Below, in pieces: positions 48,208 through 59,894 of a DNA stretch of 64,000 nucleotides (positions within the stretch are counted from its first letter, which is position 1; every line of letters begins with the position of its first letter). A program made the translations under genes and the position numbers. Under the pieces are notes generated by a model, which had not been told where the DNA came from, ran no database searches, and was given only the letters and a program-made list of their open reading frames with translations. Source of the DNA: Tragulus kanchil (lineage: Eukaryota > Chordata > Mammalia > Artiodactyla > Tragulidae); contig JAIOJX010000028.1 of assembly GCA_022376925.1 (NCBI GenBank), forward strand, positions 72,505,001 to 72,569,000. The letters run 5' to 3'.

Positions 48208-50102
48208 CATACAACACTAGAGACTATTCACCTGCAAACAAGACCTAACACCACCAAGGCACAAACCACCGAACCTTCTACAAGGACAGAAATCCAAAGG
48301 AAGGGATAATTCAACCATGAAGCCTAGGGAAAAAAGAACTCCAACACACAGACACACACAAAGAAACAAAAATTAACATAATAATGAAAAGACAGAGAAA
48401 TGAAAATCTAAAATGGGACAAAGACAGCCTCTTCAACAAACAGTGCTGGGAAAATTGGACAGCTACATGCAAAAAAATGAAATTGGAACATTCTCTGACA
48501 CCATACACAAAGATCAACTCAAAATAGATTAAAGACCTAAATGTAAGATCAGAAACCATCAAACTCTTAGAGGAGAATATAGGCAAAACACTCAAGGATA
48601 TAAATTGAAGCAAGATCTTCTCTGACCCACCTATTAGAATGGCAGGACTAAAAATAAAAATTAACATGCGGGACCTAATGAAACTTAAAAGCTTTTGTAT
48701 GGCAAAACAAATTACAAAAAAGCTGAACAGACACCCCACAGAGTGGGAGAAAATCACAGCAAGTGAAATAATAGACAAAGAATTAATCTCCATAATCTAC
48801 AAGCAACTCAGACAACTCAGCACTGGAAAAATGAACAACCCAATCAAAAAATGGGAAAAAGACCTAAAGAGACACCTCTCCAAAGAGGACATACAGATGG
48901 CCCAAAAGCACATGAAACGATGCTCAACCTTGCTTATTATTAGAGAAATGCAAATCAAAACGGCTTTCATTATAATATTCAAGACAGGACCTTGCCCTGG
49001 ATCTATTTTTCCAGGCAGTATTTTAACTAAATTACAGTGTAATGGTCAGGTACCATCTTTGCACCGTTTGCCAGAAAAATCTGCTATGCTTTATCCCTGT
49101 AAGACTGTTCAGTTGTGGTTATTGATGTGTATGTATGTATATTTTCCCACTGTGCTTGAAAATATCTGCATGATTTTATGACTGTCATTCGTCAGGGATG
49201 CACCTCTTGTTCCTCATATGCTAGTATTTGAACTAATAGCACAGAACACCATAGCAAACAGACATAGAGCCTACACCTCTGACAAGACATCAAACCAAGG
49301 ATCCTCGGAGTGGAATCCCTGAATCCAAGACCCACACTATCAATGAACATACAACACTAGAGACTATTCACCTGCAAACTAGACCTAACACCACCCAAGG
49401 CACAAACCACCGAACCTTCTACAAGGACAGAAATCCAAAGGAAGGGATAATTCAACCATGAAGCCTAGGGAAAAAAGAACTCCAACACACAGACACACAC
49501 AAAGAAACAAAAATTAACATAATAATGAAAAGACAGAGAAATGAAAATCTAAAATGGGACAAAGACAGCCTCTTCAACAAACAGTGCTGGGAAAATTGGA
49601 CAGCTACATGCAAAAAAATGAAATTGGAACATTCTCTGACACCATACACAAAGATCAACTCAAAATAGATTAAAGACCTAAATGTAAGATCAGAAACCAT
49701 CAAACTCTTAGAGGAGAATATAGGCAAAACACTCAAGGATATAAATTGAAGCAAGATCTTCTCTGACCCACCTATTAGAATGGCAGGACTAAAAATAAAA
49801 ATTAACATGCGGGACCTAATGAAACTTAAAAGCTTTTGTATGGCAAAACAAATTACAAAAAAGCTGAACAGACACCCCACAGAGTGGGAGAAAATCACAG
49901 CAAGTGAAATAATAGACAAAGAATTAATCTCCATAATCTACAAGCAACTCAGACAACTCAGCACTGGAAAAATGAACAACCCAATCAAAAAATGGGAAAA
50001 AGACCTAAAGAGACACCTCTCCAAAGAGGACATACAGATGGCCCAAAAGCACATGAAACGATGCTCAACCTTGCTTATTATTAGAGAAATGCAAATCAAA
50101 AC
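47821..50102 (+). repeat. Local tandem duplication D15 (unit 1140 bp), chained to D14
   Basis: 47821-48960 repeats at 48961-50102, with AAAAC microhomology. Carries the L1 ORF1 start, the deletion join and part of the ORF2 tail, so the internal-deletion junction is present twice (48402 and 49543). Confidence 0.95.
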
Positions 50103-50950
50103 TACAATGAGATATCACCTCACATCCATCAGAATGGCCATCATCCACAAATCGACAGACAATAAATGCTGGAGAGGGTGCCGGGAAAAGGCAACCCTCT
50201 TGCATTGCTGGTGGGAATGTAAACTGAACCAGCCGCAATGGAAGACAGTATGGAGATTTCTTAAAAAATTGAATATAGGAGCACGATATGACCTAACAAT
50301 CCCACTATTAGGCTTATACCCTGATGAAATCAAATCTGAAAGAGGCACCTGTACCCCAATGTTCACTGCAGCTCTCTATACAATAGCTAGAACATGGAAG
50401 CAACCTAGATGTCCATCGACGAATGAATGGATACAGAAGCCCTGGTACATATATACAATGGAATACTACTACCTGTTAAAAGAAATGCAGAAGAATCAGT
50501 CCTAATGAAGTGGCTGGATCTAGAACCTATCATAAAAAGTGAAGTAAGTCAAAAAGAGAAAGACAAGTAAGGTATACTAACACATATATATGGAATCTAG
50601 TAATAGGGTAATGATAACACATGCAGTGAACCCATGGAAAAATAGACAGAGAATAGACATGGACACTGTGGGGAATGAACAGTGGGTAGGAGGCATAGAG
50701 GGAGTAACATGGAAACCTATACTGTCATGTGTGAAAAAGATAGCTATTGTCGTTGCACTAAGGGAATAGGAGTACTTACAATGGCTTGGTGCAACGCCCT
50801 GGAGGTGTGGGATGTGGGGGCCTGGGAGTGGGGAGGAGACCAGGGATATGCATATGACTGATCTGGGAACATGCATGTCTGTGAACAACAAAACTCTGTA
50901 AAAATTTTAAAATAAAGAAATAAATTTAAAAATAAAAAGAAATCACATAG

Positions 50951-51632
50951 AAACAGACACAGAGTAACTAGAATAAACCTTCCCACTGGTTGTATTGGTT
51001 CCATGGTGGCTCAGACTATAAGAAATCAGCCTGTATGAACAGATAGAGAAGCTATGGTCCATACATACAATGGAATATTTCTCAGCTGCAAAAAGAAATG
51101 CAGAAGAATCAGTCCTAATGAGATGGATGAACTTAGTACTAATTATACAAAGTGAAGCAAGGCAAAAAGAGAAAGACAAATACAGTATACTAACACATAT
51201 ATATGAAATCTAGAAAAATGGTACTGATAAATACACACGCAGAGCAGTAATGGAGAAACAGACATAAAGAACAGACCTAAGGACATTGTGGGGAGGGAAG
51301 ACTGGGTGAGAAGTATGTATAGAGAACCATGGAAACCTACACTATCATATGTAAAAGAGATAACCACTGTGAATACCCTATAAGACTAAGGGAATTTACA
51401 TGAGGGCTATGCAACAAAGGAGGGGTGGGGCAGGGGTGGGGGATGGGGACTCAGATGGGAGGGGGCAGGGATTTACCTTTGACTGATTTGGGATTATGTA
51501 TAACTGTAAACAACAAAACACTGTAAGAGACATATAACAATAACTTTGCTGTACTCCTGAATCTAATGCAGCATTATAAATCAACTACACCCCAATAAAT
51601 AAATTTATAAAAAACAACAACAACCAAAAAGA
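50951..51632 (+). mobile_element. L1 3' end (truncated), separate copy
   Basis: ORF2 last codons (TACAATGGAATATTTCTCAG, AAGAAATGCAGAAGAATCAG) from about 51020, then 3' UTR and the ending ACTACACCCCAATAAATAAA. More diverged than the copy before it. Confidence 0.8.
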
Positions 51633-51633
51633 A

Positions 51634-51805
51634 TTGGCTGTAAAGAATTGAGTCCAATCCTTGGGTCAAGAAGATCTCCTGGAGAAGGAATTTGCAACCC
51701 ACTTCAGTATTCTTGCCTGGGAAATCCCATGGACAGAGGAGCCTGGCAGGCTACAGTCCATGGGGTTGCAAAGAGTTAGACATAACTTAGCAAATGACCA
51801 TGCAC
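51634..51805 (+). mobile_element. Bov-tA SINE, internally shortened
   Basis: GAATTGGCTGTAAAGAATTG head, then GAAGATCTCCTGGAGAAGGA, CAGTATTCTTGCCTGGGAAA, GGCTACAGTCCATGGGGTTG and CATGCACACACA end. Confidence 0.88.
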
Positions 51806-51879
51806 ACACATTTATCTATTAGTAAGTATAAATGAATATATTAGGAACATAGTACCAATTATCTTCCTAATATGACTGT

Positions 51880-52052
51880 GCATCCAAAGGTTCATGGAAC
51901 TCTCCTCTAGTAAACGAACTATAAGATGGGACATAGATGAAATACATAATTTGATGACATAACTTAGAGAAAATTCCAGAATGACAGAAGAGAATGGTCA
52001 AGTATAGAACTAAGAGGAACACAAGTATTATTAAAGGCAAAAAAGGGAAATA
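51880..52052. other. Start of unit C homology
   Basis: Paralogous to unit B from about 29270 (CTCCTCTAGT anchor). No gene. Confidence 0.5.
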
Positions 52053-52864
52053 CAACTCAGCATAAAAGACTGAGATGGAACAGTCAGGAAGACAGAGAAA
52101 GTGAGTGTTACCACAAAATCAGCAGTATAGACTTTCGGTACTACCAAAATCCACAACTTCGTTAGGAAGGTAATTAGATGTCCTTTAGAGTTGGCATTTA
52201 TCATTGGTTATGACCTTATTGAGAGAGTCTTGTGAACTGGCAGGGAAGGAATCAAAAATCAATTTTCAGTCTATTTTCCTAATCCTTTCACAGTATCTGT
52301 AAGTGTCCCCAGTATTATGTATAAGTAAGCTTCAGTCACACTAGTTTAATATTCTTTTTACAATTACATCTTGTGCTTTCAAGCTTCAAGGATTTTATCA
52401 TACGCTTCCATTAGGCTGTTGCTTTTCCTCATGCAACTGCCTTATTATAAATCTAGTTATCCTGCAAGGTTCATCCAAAATGATACTTCCAGTGAGAAAT
52501 CATTCCGCCCCACCCCGGGTCATCATTCACTTCCTTTACCATATTTTTATATGCCATATTCACATTTTTTATATCACAGTCTAAATTGCCGGCTAGTTAG
52601 TGATGTAAGTTTTCACCCATGAACTATAAGCTACTTCTCAGGAGCCATTTCCAAAACCTAAACACTTCTTATCCCCCCCACGCACACATCATGTGCTCAC
52701 TCAACCTCTCCTCTCTTACAATATCCTGTATATTTTAAGTAATTGGTAAGGATAAAACAGAACTGAAAGTTTAAATATCAATCTAGCAGGTACTGAGGAT
52801 CCAGCTCAGGGTACTGTCAAGAGCTCAAAATATGCATGGTGATTAAAGGACAATTAGCCAAGAC

Positions 52865-53040
52865 TTTTGCAGAAGACACTAGCACTGTAGGTTTGATCCC
52901 TGGGTTGGGAAGATCCAGGAGGAAATGGCAATCGACTCCAGTATTCTTGCTTGGGAAATCCCAGGGGTAAGGGAACCTGGTGGGCTACAGTCCATGAGGC
53001 CACAAAGAGCTGAACACGACTGAGCAACTGAGCAGCAGCA
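52865..53040 (+). mobile_element. Bov-A SINE, 5'-truncated
   Basis: AGCACTGTAGGTTTGATCCC, GGGTTGGGAAGATCCAGGAG, CAGTATTCTTGCTTGGGAAA, GGGCTACAGTCCATGAGGCC and GACTGAGCAACTGAGCAG. Confidence 0.88.
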
Positions 53041-53165
53041 ACCATGACTTTTATAATCAAGACACACACAAGTCGTCCTTGATAAAGTGGCAAATGAATT
53101 ATAAAAGCAGTATCATGTACATCAAGAAAAGGCAAAATCAATTAAATTTAAATGACTTGGGCACA

Positions 53166-53186
53166 GTGCTCGCTCCAGCAGCATAT
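53166..53186 (+). pseudogene. U6 snRNA pseudogene fragment (first 21 nt)
   Basis: GTGCTCGCTCCAGCAGCATA matches the U6 5' end. It stops at the D16 join. Third occurrence of the U6 copy at 54305. Confidence 0.75.
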
Positions 53187-54004
53187 GTTAGATGGTTTTA
53201 AAGCCAACTCAGCATAAAAGACTGAGATGGAACAGTCAGGAAGACAGAGAAAGTGAGTGTTACCACAAAATCAGCAGTATAGACTTTCGGTACTACCAAA
53301 ATCCACAACTTCGTTAGGAAGGTAATTAGATGTCCTTTAGAGTTGGCATTTATCATTGGTTATGACCTTATTGAGAGAGTCTTGTGAACTGGCAGGGAAG
53401 GAATCAAAAATCAATTTTCAGTCTATTTTCCTAATCCTTTCACAGTATCTGTAAGTGTCCCCAGTATTATGTATAAGTAAGCTTCAGTCACACTAGTTTA
53501 ATATTCTTTTTACAATTACATCTTGTGCTTTCAAGCTTCAAGGATTTTATCATACGCTTCCATTAGGCTGCTGCTTTTCCTCATGCAACTGCCTTATTAT
53601 AAATCTAGTTATCCTGCAAGGTTCATCCAAAATGATACTTCCAGTGAGAAATCATTCCGCCCCACCCCGGGTCATCATTCACTTCCTTTACCATATTTTT
53701 ATATGCCATATTCACATTTTTTATATCACAGTCTAAATTGCCGGCTAGTTAGTGATGTAAGTTTTCACCCATGAACTATAAGCTACTTCTCAGGAGCCAT
53801 TTCTAAAACTTAAACACTTCTTATCCCCACCATGCTCACATCATGTGCTCACTCAACCTCTCCTCTCTTACAATATCCTATATATTTTAAGTAATTGATA
53901 AGGATAAAACAGAATTGAAAGTTTAAATATCAATGCAGCATGTACCAGGGTACTGTCAGGAGCTCAAAATATGCATGATGATTAAAGGATATTTATCCAA
54001 GACT

Positions 54005-54180
54005 TTTGCAGAAGACACTAGCACTGTAGGTTTGATCCCTGGGTTGGGAAGATCCAGGAGGAAATGGCAATCGACTCCAGTATTCTTACTTGGGAAATTC
54101 CAGGGGTAAGGGAGCCTGGTGGGCTATGGTCCATAAGGCCACAAAGAGTTGAGCACAACTGAGCAACTGAGCAGCAGCAA
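54005..54180 (+). mobile_element. Bov-A SINE, D16 copy
   Basis: Second copy of 52865-53040 with about ten substitutions (CTTACTTGGGAAATTCC, GGCTATGGTCCATAAGG). Confidence 0.88.
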
Positions 54181-54304
54181 CCATGACTTTTATAATCAAG
54201 ACACACACAAGTCGCCTTTGATGAAATGACTAGTGAATTATAAAAGTAGTATCATGTACATCAAGAAAAGGCAAAACCAATTAAATTTAAATGACTTGGG
54301 CACA

Positions 54305-54380
54305 GTGCTCGCTCCAGCAGCATACATACTAAAATTGGAAGGATACAGAGATGAGCATGACCCTGTGCAAAGATGATGTG
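54305..54380 (+). pseudogene. U6 snRNA retropseudogene
   Basis: Matches U6 from GTGCTCGCT through ACTAAAATTGGAA, GATACAGAG, AGCATG and CAAAGATGATG, with many substitutions and a 2-nt loss in the AGAAGATTAGC segment. It is 3'-truncated at about position 80 of U6 with no A-tail. Flanked by TAAATGACTTGGG (54288-54300) and TAAATGAGTTAGG (54381-54393), a likely target-site duplication. The paralogous unit B site (about 31895-31915) is empty. Not a functional RNA gene. Confidence 0.88.
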
Positions 54381-55131
54381 TAAATGAGTTAGGTATGTCC
54401 TAATGGAGATCTGATTTGCAATTAAGGATAAGTAGGATTGACCTAAGCAGAGAGAGGAGAAGGTGGTCTTGGTGAGGGAAACATGATGAGTAAATAAATG
54501 AAGCAAGTGCACAAAGGAACAGTGAAGAGATACACATGGCCAAGTGTCCTGACGTCACGAAGAAATCAAGGCTATATAGTCAAGATACAGAGACATGGTG
54601 GGGCATCTGGAATGCCAAAATAAGGAAAACAGATTTGGTTTGAAAACTAGGCAAAGGCTGTTTCAAATTTTTGAGCAGGGAATAATTGCTTTTCTTTCAT
54701 CTGACAAATATTTGTTGATCTCTACAAAGTGCCACTTATTACTCAAAGTGTTGGACATACAAGAATGAACATAACAGAGATTCTCTTCCCACTTCAGCAT
54801 ACGTGCTAATGGTGGGTGGGGGCAGAGTAGGTGGAGTGACCTATGACAGATGTACTAATAAATATGTAGTATATCAACAAGTGATTAGTGGAATGAAGGG
54901 GAAAACCAGGATAAGAAAGATAAAAGCAGCTGGGTAAACTTAAAAAGAAAGGAGAAGTATATCAGTAATTCATATGTAGGGCTAAATAATGAGTTTCCAC
55001 TGAGGCTGTTATAAGACATAGGGACAAATCAACTCGAGTTTGATGACCTTTGCTAAACCTACCACACATGCTAGTCTCCTCCCAAAATTTTAATCATATT
55101 TCTAAAACATTTTAATTCCTCCAGTAAAAGA

Positions 55132-55353
55132 TGGCACATGCAGTGAAGCGACGGAAAGACAGACATGGACAGTGGACATATGGACATTGTGGGGAAGGAA
55201 CAGTGGGTGAGAGGCGTAAAGGAAGTAGCATGAAGGCCTGTACTATCATATGTGAAGAAAATAGTTATAGTCATTACTTTGCGAGAAAAGAAGATCCTTC
55301 ATGGGTGCTGTATGACGGTCTGGAGGGGTGGGAAGGGGGGGATATACATATGA
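55132..55353 (+). mobile_element. L1 3' UTR fragment, D17 first copy (cut by join)
   Basis: GATGGCACATGCAGTGAAGC to GATATACATATGACT. Same sequence as 56300-56522 but stopping at the duplication join, so the L1 end is lost here. Confidence 0.85.
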
Positions 55354-55472
55354 CTTTGTAATATTGAGACACACACAAGTCGCCTTTGATGAAATGACTA
55401 GTGAATTATAAAAGTAGTATCATGTACATCAAGAAAAGGCAAAACCAATTAAATTTAAATGACTTGGGCACG

Positions 55473-55547
55473 GTGCTCACTCCAGCAGCATATAACTAAA
55501 ATTGGAATGATACAGAGATAAGCATGACCCTGTGCAAGGATGATGTG
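55473..55547 (+). pseudogene. U6 snRNA retropseudogene, D17 copy
   Basis: Copy of 54305-54380 (GTGCTCACTCCAGCAGCATA start). Flanked by TAAATGACTTGGG (55456-55468) and TAAATGACTTAGG (55548-55560), a 13-bp repeat with one mismatch, which shows the insertion boundary better than the other copy. Confidence 0.88.
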
Positions 55548-56299
55548 TAAATGACTTAGGTATGTCCTAATGGAGATCTGATTTGCAATTAAGGATGAGT
55601 AGGACTGACATAAGTAGACAGAAGAGAAGGTGGTCTTGGTGAGGAAAGCGTGATGAGTAAATAAATGAAGGAAGTGCACACAGGAACAGTGAAGAGATAC
55701 AAACGGCCAAGTGTCCTGAGGTGACAGGAAGAAATCAAGGCTATATAGTCAAGATAGAGAGACACGGTGGGGCACCCAGAATACCAAAATAAGGAAAACA
55801 GATTTGGTTTGAAAACTAGGCAAAGACTGTTTCAAATTCTTGAGCAGGGGAATCATTCTTTTTCTTTCATGTGACAAACATTTGGTGATCACTACAAAGT
55901 GCCACTTATTATTCAAGGTGTTGGACATACAAGAATGAACATAACAGAGATTCTCTTCCCACTTCAGCGTATGTGCTAATGGTAGGTGGGGGCAGAGTAG
56001 GTGGAGTGACCTATGACAGATGTACTAATAAGTATGTAGTATATCAAAGAGTGATTAGTGGAATGAAGGGAGAAACCAGGATAAGAAAGATAAAAGCAGC
56101 TGGATAAACTTAAAAAAAAGGAGAACTATATCAGTAGCTTATATATTGGCTAAATAATGAGTTTTCACTGAGGCTGTTACAACACACTGGGACAAATCCA
56201 CTCAAGTTTGATGACCTTCGCTAAAGCTACCACACATGCTAGTCTCCTCTCCCAATTTTAATCATATTTATAAAACATTTTAATTCCTGCAGTAAAAGA

Positions 56300-56594
56300 T
56301 GGCACATGCAGTGAAGCGACGGAAAGACAGACATGGACAGTGGACATATGGACATTGTGGGGAAGGAACAGTGGGTGAGAGGCGTAAAGGAAGTAGCATG
56401 AAGGCCTGTACTATCATATGTGAAGAAAATAGTTATAGTCATTACTTTGCGAGAAAAGAAGATCCTTCATGGGTGCTGTATGACGGTCTGGAGGGGTGGG
56501 AAGGGGGGGATATACATATGACTAATTTGAGAACATACATATCTGTAAACTCTGTAAAAGTTAAAAGTCAAATAAAAGTTTTTATAAAAAAAAA
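56300..56594 (+). mobile_element. L1 3' end, strongly 5'-truncated, unit C specific
   Basis: About 290 bp of L1 3' UTR ending in AAAAGTTTTTATAAAAAAAAAA. It sits between CCTGCAGTAAAA and GGCCAAGCTAACATGAG. Units A and B have these two segments side by side, so the insertion is younger than the B/C split. Confidence 0.88.
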
Positions 56595-57663
56595 AGGCCA
56601 AGCTAACATGAGATCCTTTATTCTCACTTTAAATTTATGTAGAATAATGAGAAATTTTAAATGAGATCAGTTACTTAGTAAGCAACAGGTGATGCTCAAA
56701 TGACCTTTGTGACCTTAGTGAAGGCAGTTGGCTTTAACCGCATTATCATACAAGGCCTCCTGATGTGTACGGGAAATCCCTTAGGACTTGTGCAAAATTT
56801 TAACTTTTCATGGAGCAGAACATAAATATTGACTCTGAACTATCTGTAGCCGCCCACATTTTCATTGTTTTAGCCCCAAGCGTTTAGTGACCAAGATTTA
56901 TATCCTGAAATTCTATGAAGGCTAACACCACAAAGTAAATATGAGGTGTTACAAATCTAGGTAAGAGAAGTATTCTGATCTGTTTTTACTTTTAATATAA
57001 CACTTTATTATTTATTTATCAGAAGTATTAAACCATTTCTTGCAAGTACTTGGTTATTTTTCTAGTTCCTCTCAAATCTAAAGGCTATGGAAAGGACAGG
57101 ATGAAGATAAAACGTGAATTCCCACTGACATTTCCTGATTAAGGTAAACATCAAAACATACAGGTAAGGATACAAAGTAACTATTAAATAATTTGGGAAA
57201 TACAATGGATTTTTTTTTATAGTTTAGCTGAATAATTTGGTGGATTATAATTAGTATTTTCAGGTGGGGTCTTTAATATTTGATTATGGAAAAATAAACC
57301 CATTTTCAACATAGAATTGATATGATAGACAAATCAGGATTCCTTGTGGATCACTAGGTAATGATGATCTACAAGTAAGATATATATTTAAAGTAAAAGA
57401 AAATTTGTTCTCAAAAATTGTTTTAAAAGTTAAATGGTATTCTCTTTTTCCAAGTGTTAGAAAATAAAGTAAAAGTTAAACTTAACTTATTTATTAGGTT
57501 TTAATCTACAGTGATAGCTTACAAAATTTTACATAATTTTCTTTTAAACAGAAAAACAGATAAGTCAATTTAAATAAAAGATACCTAATGTTTAAAGTTT
57601 TATTATTTTAAATTGTTTATAGCTTTACTGTTGACTTGTATGAGTTCCTTATGTATTTTGGAT
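56595..57663. other. Unit C upstream flank, no gene seen
   Basis: Paralogous to 18580-19260 and 34210-35230. The old inverted L1 seen in A and B is reduced here to a short remnant (about 57600-57662). Confidence 0.55.
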
Positions 57664-57882
57664 GAAGTGAAGTGTTAGTCGCTCAGTCGTGTCTGACTCT
57701 TTGCAGCCCCATGAACTCTAGCCCATCAGGCTCCTCTGTCTATGGAATTCTTCAGGCAAGAATACTGTAGTGGGTATCCCTTCCCTTTTCCACGGAATCT
57801 ACCCAACCCAGGGATCAAACTGGGGCCTACCGCATTGCAAGCAGACTCTTTATTTACAGTCTGAGACACCATGGAAGCCCAA
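57664..57882 (-). mobile_element. Bov-tA type SINE
   Basis: Inverted: GTGTTAGTCGCTCAGTCGTG, CAGGCAAGAATACTGTAGTG, GAGACACCATGGAAGCCC end. Confidence 0.93.
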
Positions 57883-58886
57883 TCCTTAATTGTTTACAAT
57901 GATGAGCTTTGAATAATTTTTTAACAGGACCACTAAACTGGTCATTCAAGGTCACTGGTTGGATAACAAAAACAAGTTGGCACATCCCAGATCATTGGGA
58001 TGGATGTAGGACTGGAATTAATACTGCTTTTTTTCATAGTACAGCACAGCTGTAGTAAGAAATGTAAGTCACACTTAACCTCAAAATGCCTGTAGTGTAA
58101 TAAGAAAATTGTATATGCACATATAATAAAAAACTATAAAATGTACAAGAGCCACTGTAAATGGTGCTGGGTATTTTAAAATATGCTTGAAGCATACAGA
58201 AATAAGAAATCTGTCTGATTTGGAGCATTTGCTTAAAACTTGAGGAGTATCATTACATATGAGCTATGCTTTACATAAAGAAAGAAAGGATTTACAAGAA
58301 CAACAGAAAGAATGGCAGGGACAGAGTTGGTGTTTATGGAAATCTGTACAACACTAGGAGAAGGAGTAAAACATGTAATAACTAATGCATATGTTTATCC
58401 CTTAGCTCTCTGAGGTTGTTTCTTAAAACTTAATAGTCCTCTCATATATCCTCAGTGATTTTTCAGTCACTCCATGAGAAAGCATATGAAAACTCTTTGC
58501 AAAAATAAAAAGAAATGTATGTCTATATATATGTGTGTGTGTGTATATATATATATATGTATGTATGTATGTAAACGTGAAAGCTGATTTAAATTTAAAG
58601 ATGTTTAATAGAAAAAACTAACTCTGATCCTATTTGGAAACCCTGAAAAAAATAAGTATGTTGTACTTGTACATTAAATTTGCATAAATTAATAAGTCAA
58701 GACTTCACCACTGTAGACACTCTCTAAGGAATTATCAAAATATACTTGTGAATTCTGAGTCTTAGAATGGAGGACATGGAATCTGGCATGTTACGGGAAT
58801 GAACGCCCCCTAGAAGTTAGTATGCCTATACAGTATACACAACATGAGAAGTGTGAAGAAGCTCTCTTTTTATTACACATAACTTT
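57883..58886. other. Unit C flank upstream of receptors; no gene seen
   Basis: Paralogous to 20791-21330 and 38519-39060, plus DNA next to the receptors (ATTCACTAGAAGTTTGTAT-like segment; CCCCTAGAAGTTAGTATGCC here). Contains the microsatellite at 58521. No promoter or 5' exon can be pinned. Confidence 0.5.
58521..58575. repeat. Mixed (TA)n/(TG)n/(GTAT)n microsatellite
   Basis: Alternating TA, TG and GTAT units about 385 bp before OR-C1. Confidence 0.95.
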
Positions 58887-58945
58887 ATAGGAAAATTATA
58901 TATATTTAAAATTTGATCTTATATCACCATAATTTGTATCTCAAC

Positions 58946-58947
58946 AG
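58946..58947 (+). promoter_or_regulatory. Predicted 3' splice acceptor of OR-C1 coding exon
   Basis: TTTGTATCTCAACAG ends 11 nt before ATG 58959. Confidence 0.6.
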
Positions 58948-58958
58948 AAAACACAGAC

Positions 58959-59894
58959 ATGGCTGAGGATAATCACTCCCTGACAACAGAATTTATTCTC
59001 ACAAGATTTACAGATCACCCAGAGCTGAACACCCTTCTGTTTCTGGTGTTCCTCACCATCTATCTGGTCACCATGGTGGGGAATCTTGGTCTGGTGGTAC
59101 TGATAGCTACTGAGCATCGTCTTCACACACCAATGTACATCTTCCTGGGGAACCTCGCCCTCATGGACTCCTGTTGTTCCTGCGCCATCACCCCCAAGAC
59201 GCTACAAAACTTCTTTTCTAAAGACAGAACAATTTCCCTCTACGAATGCATGACACAATTCTATTTTTTCTCCCTTGCTGAAACCGCAGACTGCTTTCTC
59301 CTGGCAGCCATGGCCTATGATCGCTTTGTGGCCATCTGCAAACCACTGCAATACCACACCATGATGTCAAAGAAACTCTGCATTCAGATGACCACAGGGA
59401 CCTACATCGCTGGAAACTTACATTCCATGATTCACGTAGGGTTTCTGTTTAGACTAACTTTCTGTCACTCTCATCAAATCAACCACTTTTTTTGTGATGT
59501 ATTTCCATTATACAGACTCTCCTGTGCTGACCCTTCTATCAATGAATTGATGATACTTATCTTTTCTGGGTCAATTCAAACCTTCACTATTACCATAGTA
59601 ATCATCTCTTACCTTTCTATCCTTTTCACAATTTTCAAGATGAAATCCAAAGAGGGAAAAGGCAAAGCCTTATCTACGTGTGCATCCCACTTTCTGTCTG
59701 TCTCAATATTCTATGGTTCCCTCCTCTTCATGTATGTTCGACCAAATTCAAGGAATGAAGAAGATAAAGATATACCAGTTGCAGTTTTTTATACTCTAGT
59801 GATTCCTTTATTAAACCCTTTCATTTATAGTCTAAGAAATAAGGAAGTAATAAATGTTATGAAAAAAAATTATAAAGATTTCATAATAATCTGA
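58959..59894 (+). CDS. OR5K: Olfactory receptor, OR5K subfamily (unit C, first copy), intact
   Basis: Odorant GPCR of 311 residues with every OR signature: NHS at N5, GN in TM1, LHTPMY (55-60), C97/C179, [10 protein letters not shown] (118-127), KALSTCASH (236-244) and [12 protein letters not shown] (283-294). It differs from OR-A and OR-B in TM3 (QFYFFSLAE) and in NSRNEEDKD before TM7. R16 replaces the G16 found in all other copies here (LTGF becomes LTRF), an unusual change in the N-terminal segment before TM1. The start follows the acceptor at 58947. No AATAAA or ATTAAA lies between this stop and the next receptor, so transcripts may read through both. Confidence 0.94.
   Translation: MAEDNHSLTTEFILTRFTDHPELNTLLFLVFLTIYLVTMVGNLGLVVLIATEHRLHTPMYIFLGNLALMDSCCSCAITPKTLQNFFSKDRTISLYECMTQFYFFSLAETADCFLLAAMAYDRFVAICKPLQYHTMMSKKLCIQMTTGTYIAGNLHSMIHVGFLFRLTFCHSHQINHFFCDVFPLYRLSCADPSINELMILIFSGSIQTFTITIVIISYLSILFTIFKMKSKEGKGKALSTCASHFLSVSIFYGSLLFMYVRPNSRNEEDKDIPVAVFYTLVIPLLNPFIYSLRNKEVINVMKKNYKDFIII

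Larger units (their letters stand above)
45327..50935 (+). mobile_element. L1 LINE with intact ends and ORF1-ORF2 internal deletion
   Basis: The 5' UTR begins at GGGGGCCAAGACGGCGGAGG (45339), runs through a GC-rich part and a (TTTTG)n/T-rich block to the ORF1 start ATGAAAAGACAGAG (48384). After about six codons it joins ORF2 C-terminal sequence (AAAATCTAAAATGGGACAAA). It then reads ORF2 tail (49780-50505), 3' UTR and an A-rich end. The 15-bp repeat AAAGAAATCACATAG flanks it (45312-45326 and 50936-50950), proving retrotransposition. Duplications D14 and D15 inflate it; without them it would be about 3.3 kb, against roughly 6-8 kb for a full L1. ORF1, endonuclease and RT are missing, so it is inactive. 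Confidence 0.87.
52053..54326 (+). repeat. Local tandem duplication D16 (unit 1152 bp)
   Basis: 52053-53186 repeats at 53205-54326. An 18-nt filler (53187-53204) lies at the join, which cuts a U6 pseudogene after 21 nt in the first copy. The first ~600 bp are near identical; the last third differs by several percent. Confidence 0.94.
54184..56523 (+). repeat. Local tandem duplication D17 (unit 1168 bp), chained to D16
   Basis: 54184-55353 repeats at about 55354-56523; join shares TATGACT. Flank ends are identical or nearly so, and the middle differs by a few percent. Each copy holds a U6 pseudogene and an L1 3'-end fragment. Confidence 0.94.

Noticed and set aside
53160..55570. Functional U6 snRNA gene
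   Set aside because: Many substitutions, 3' truncation and no proximal sequence element or TATA spacing recognised upstream.
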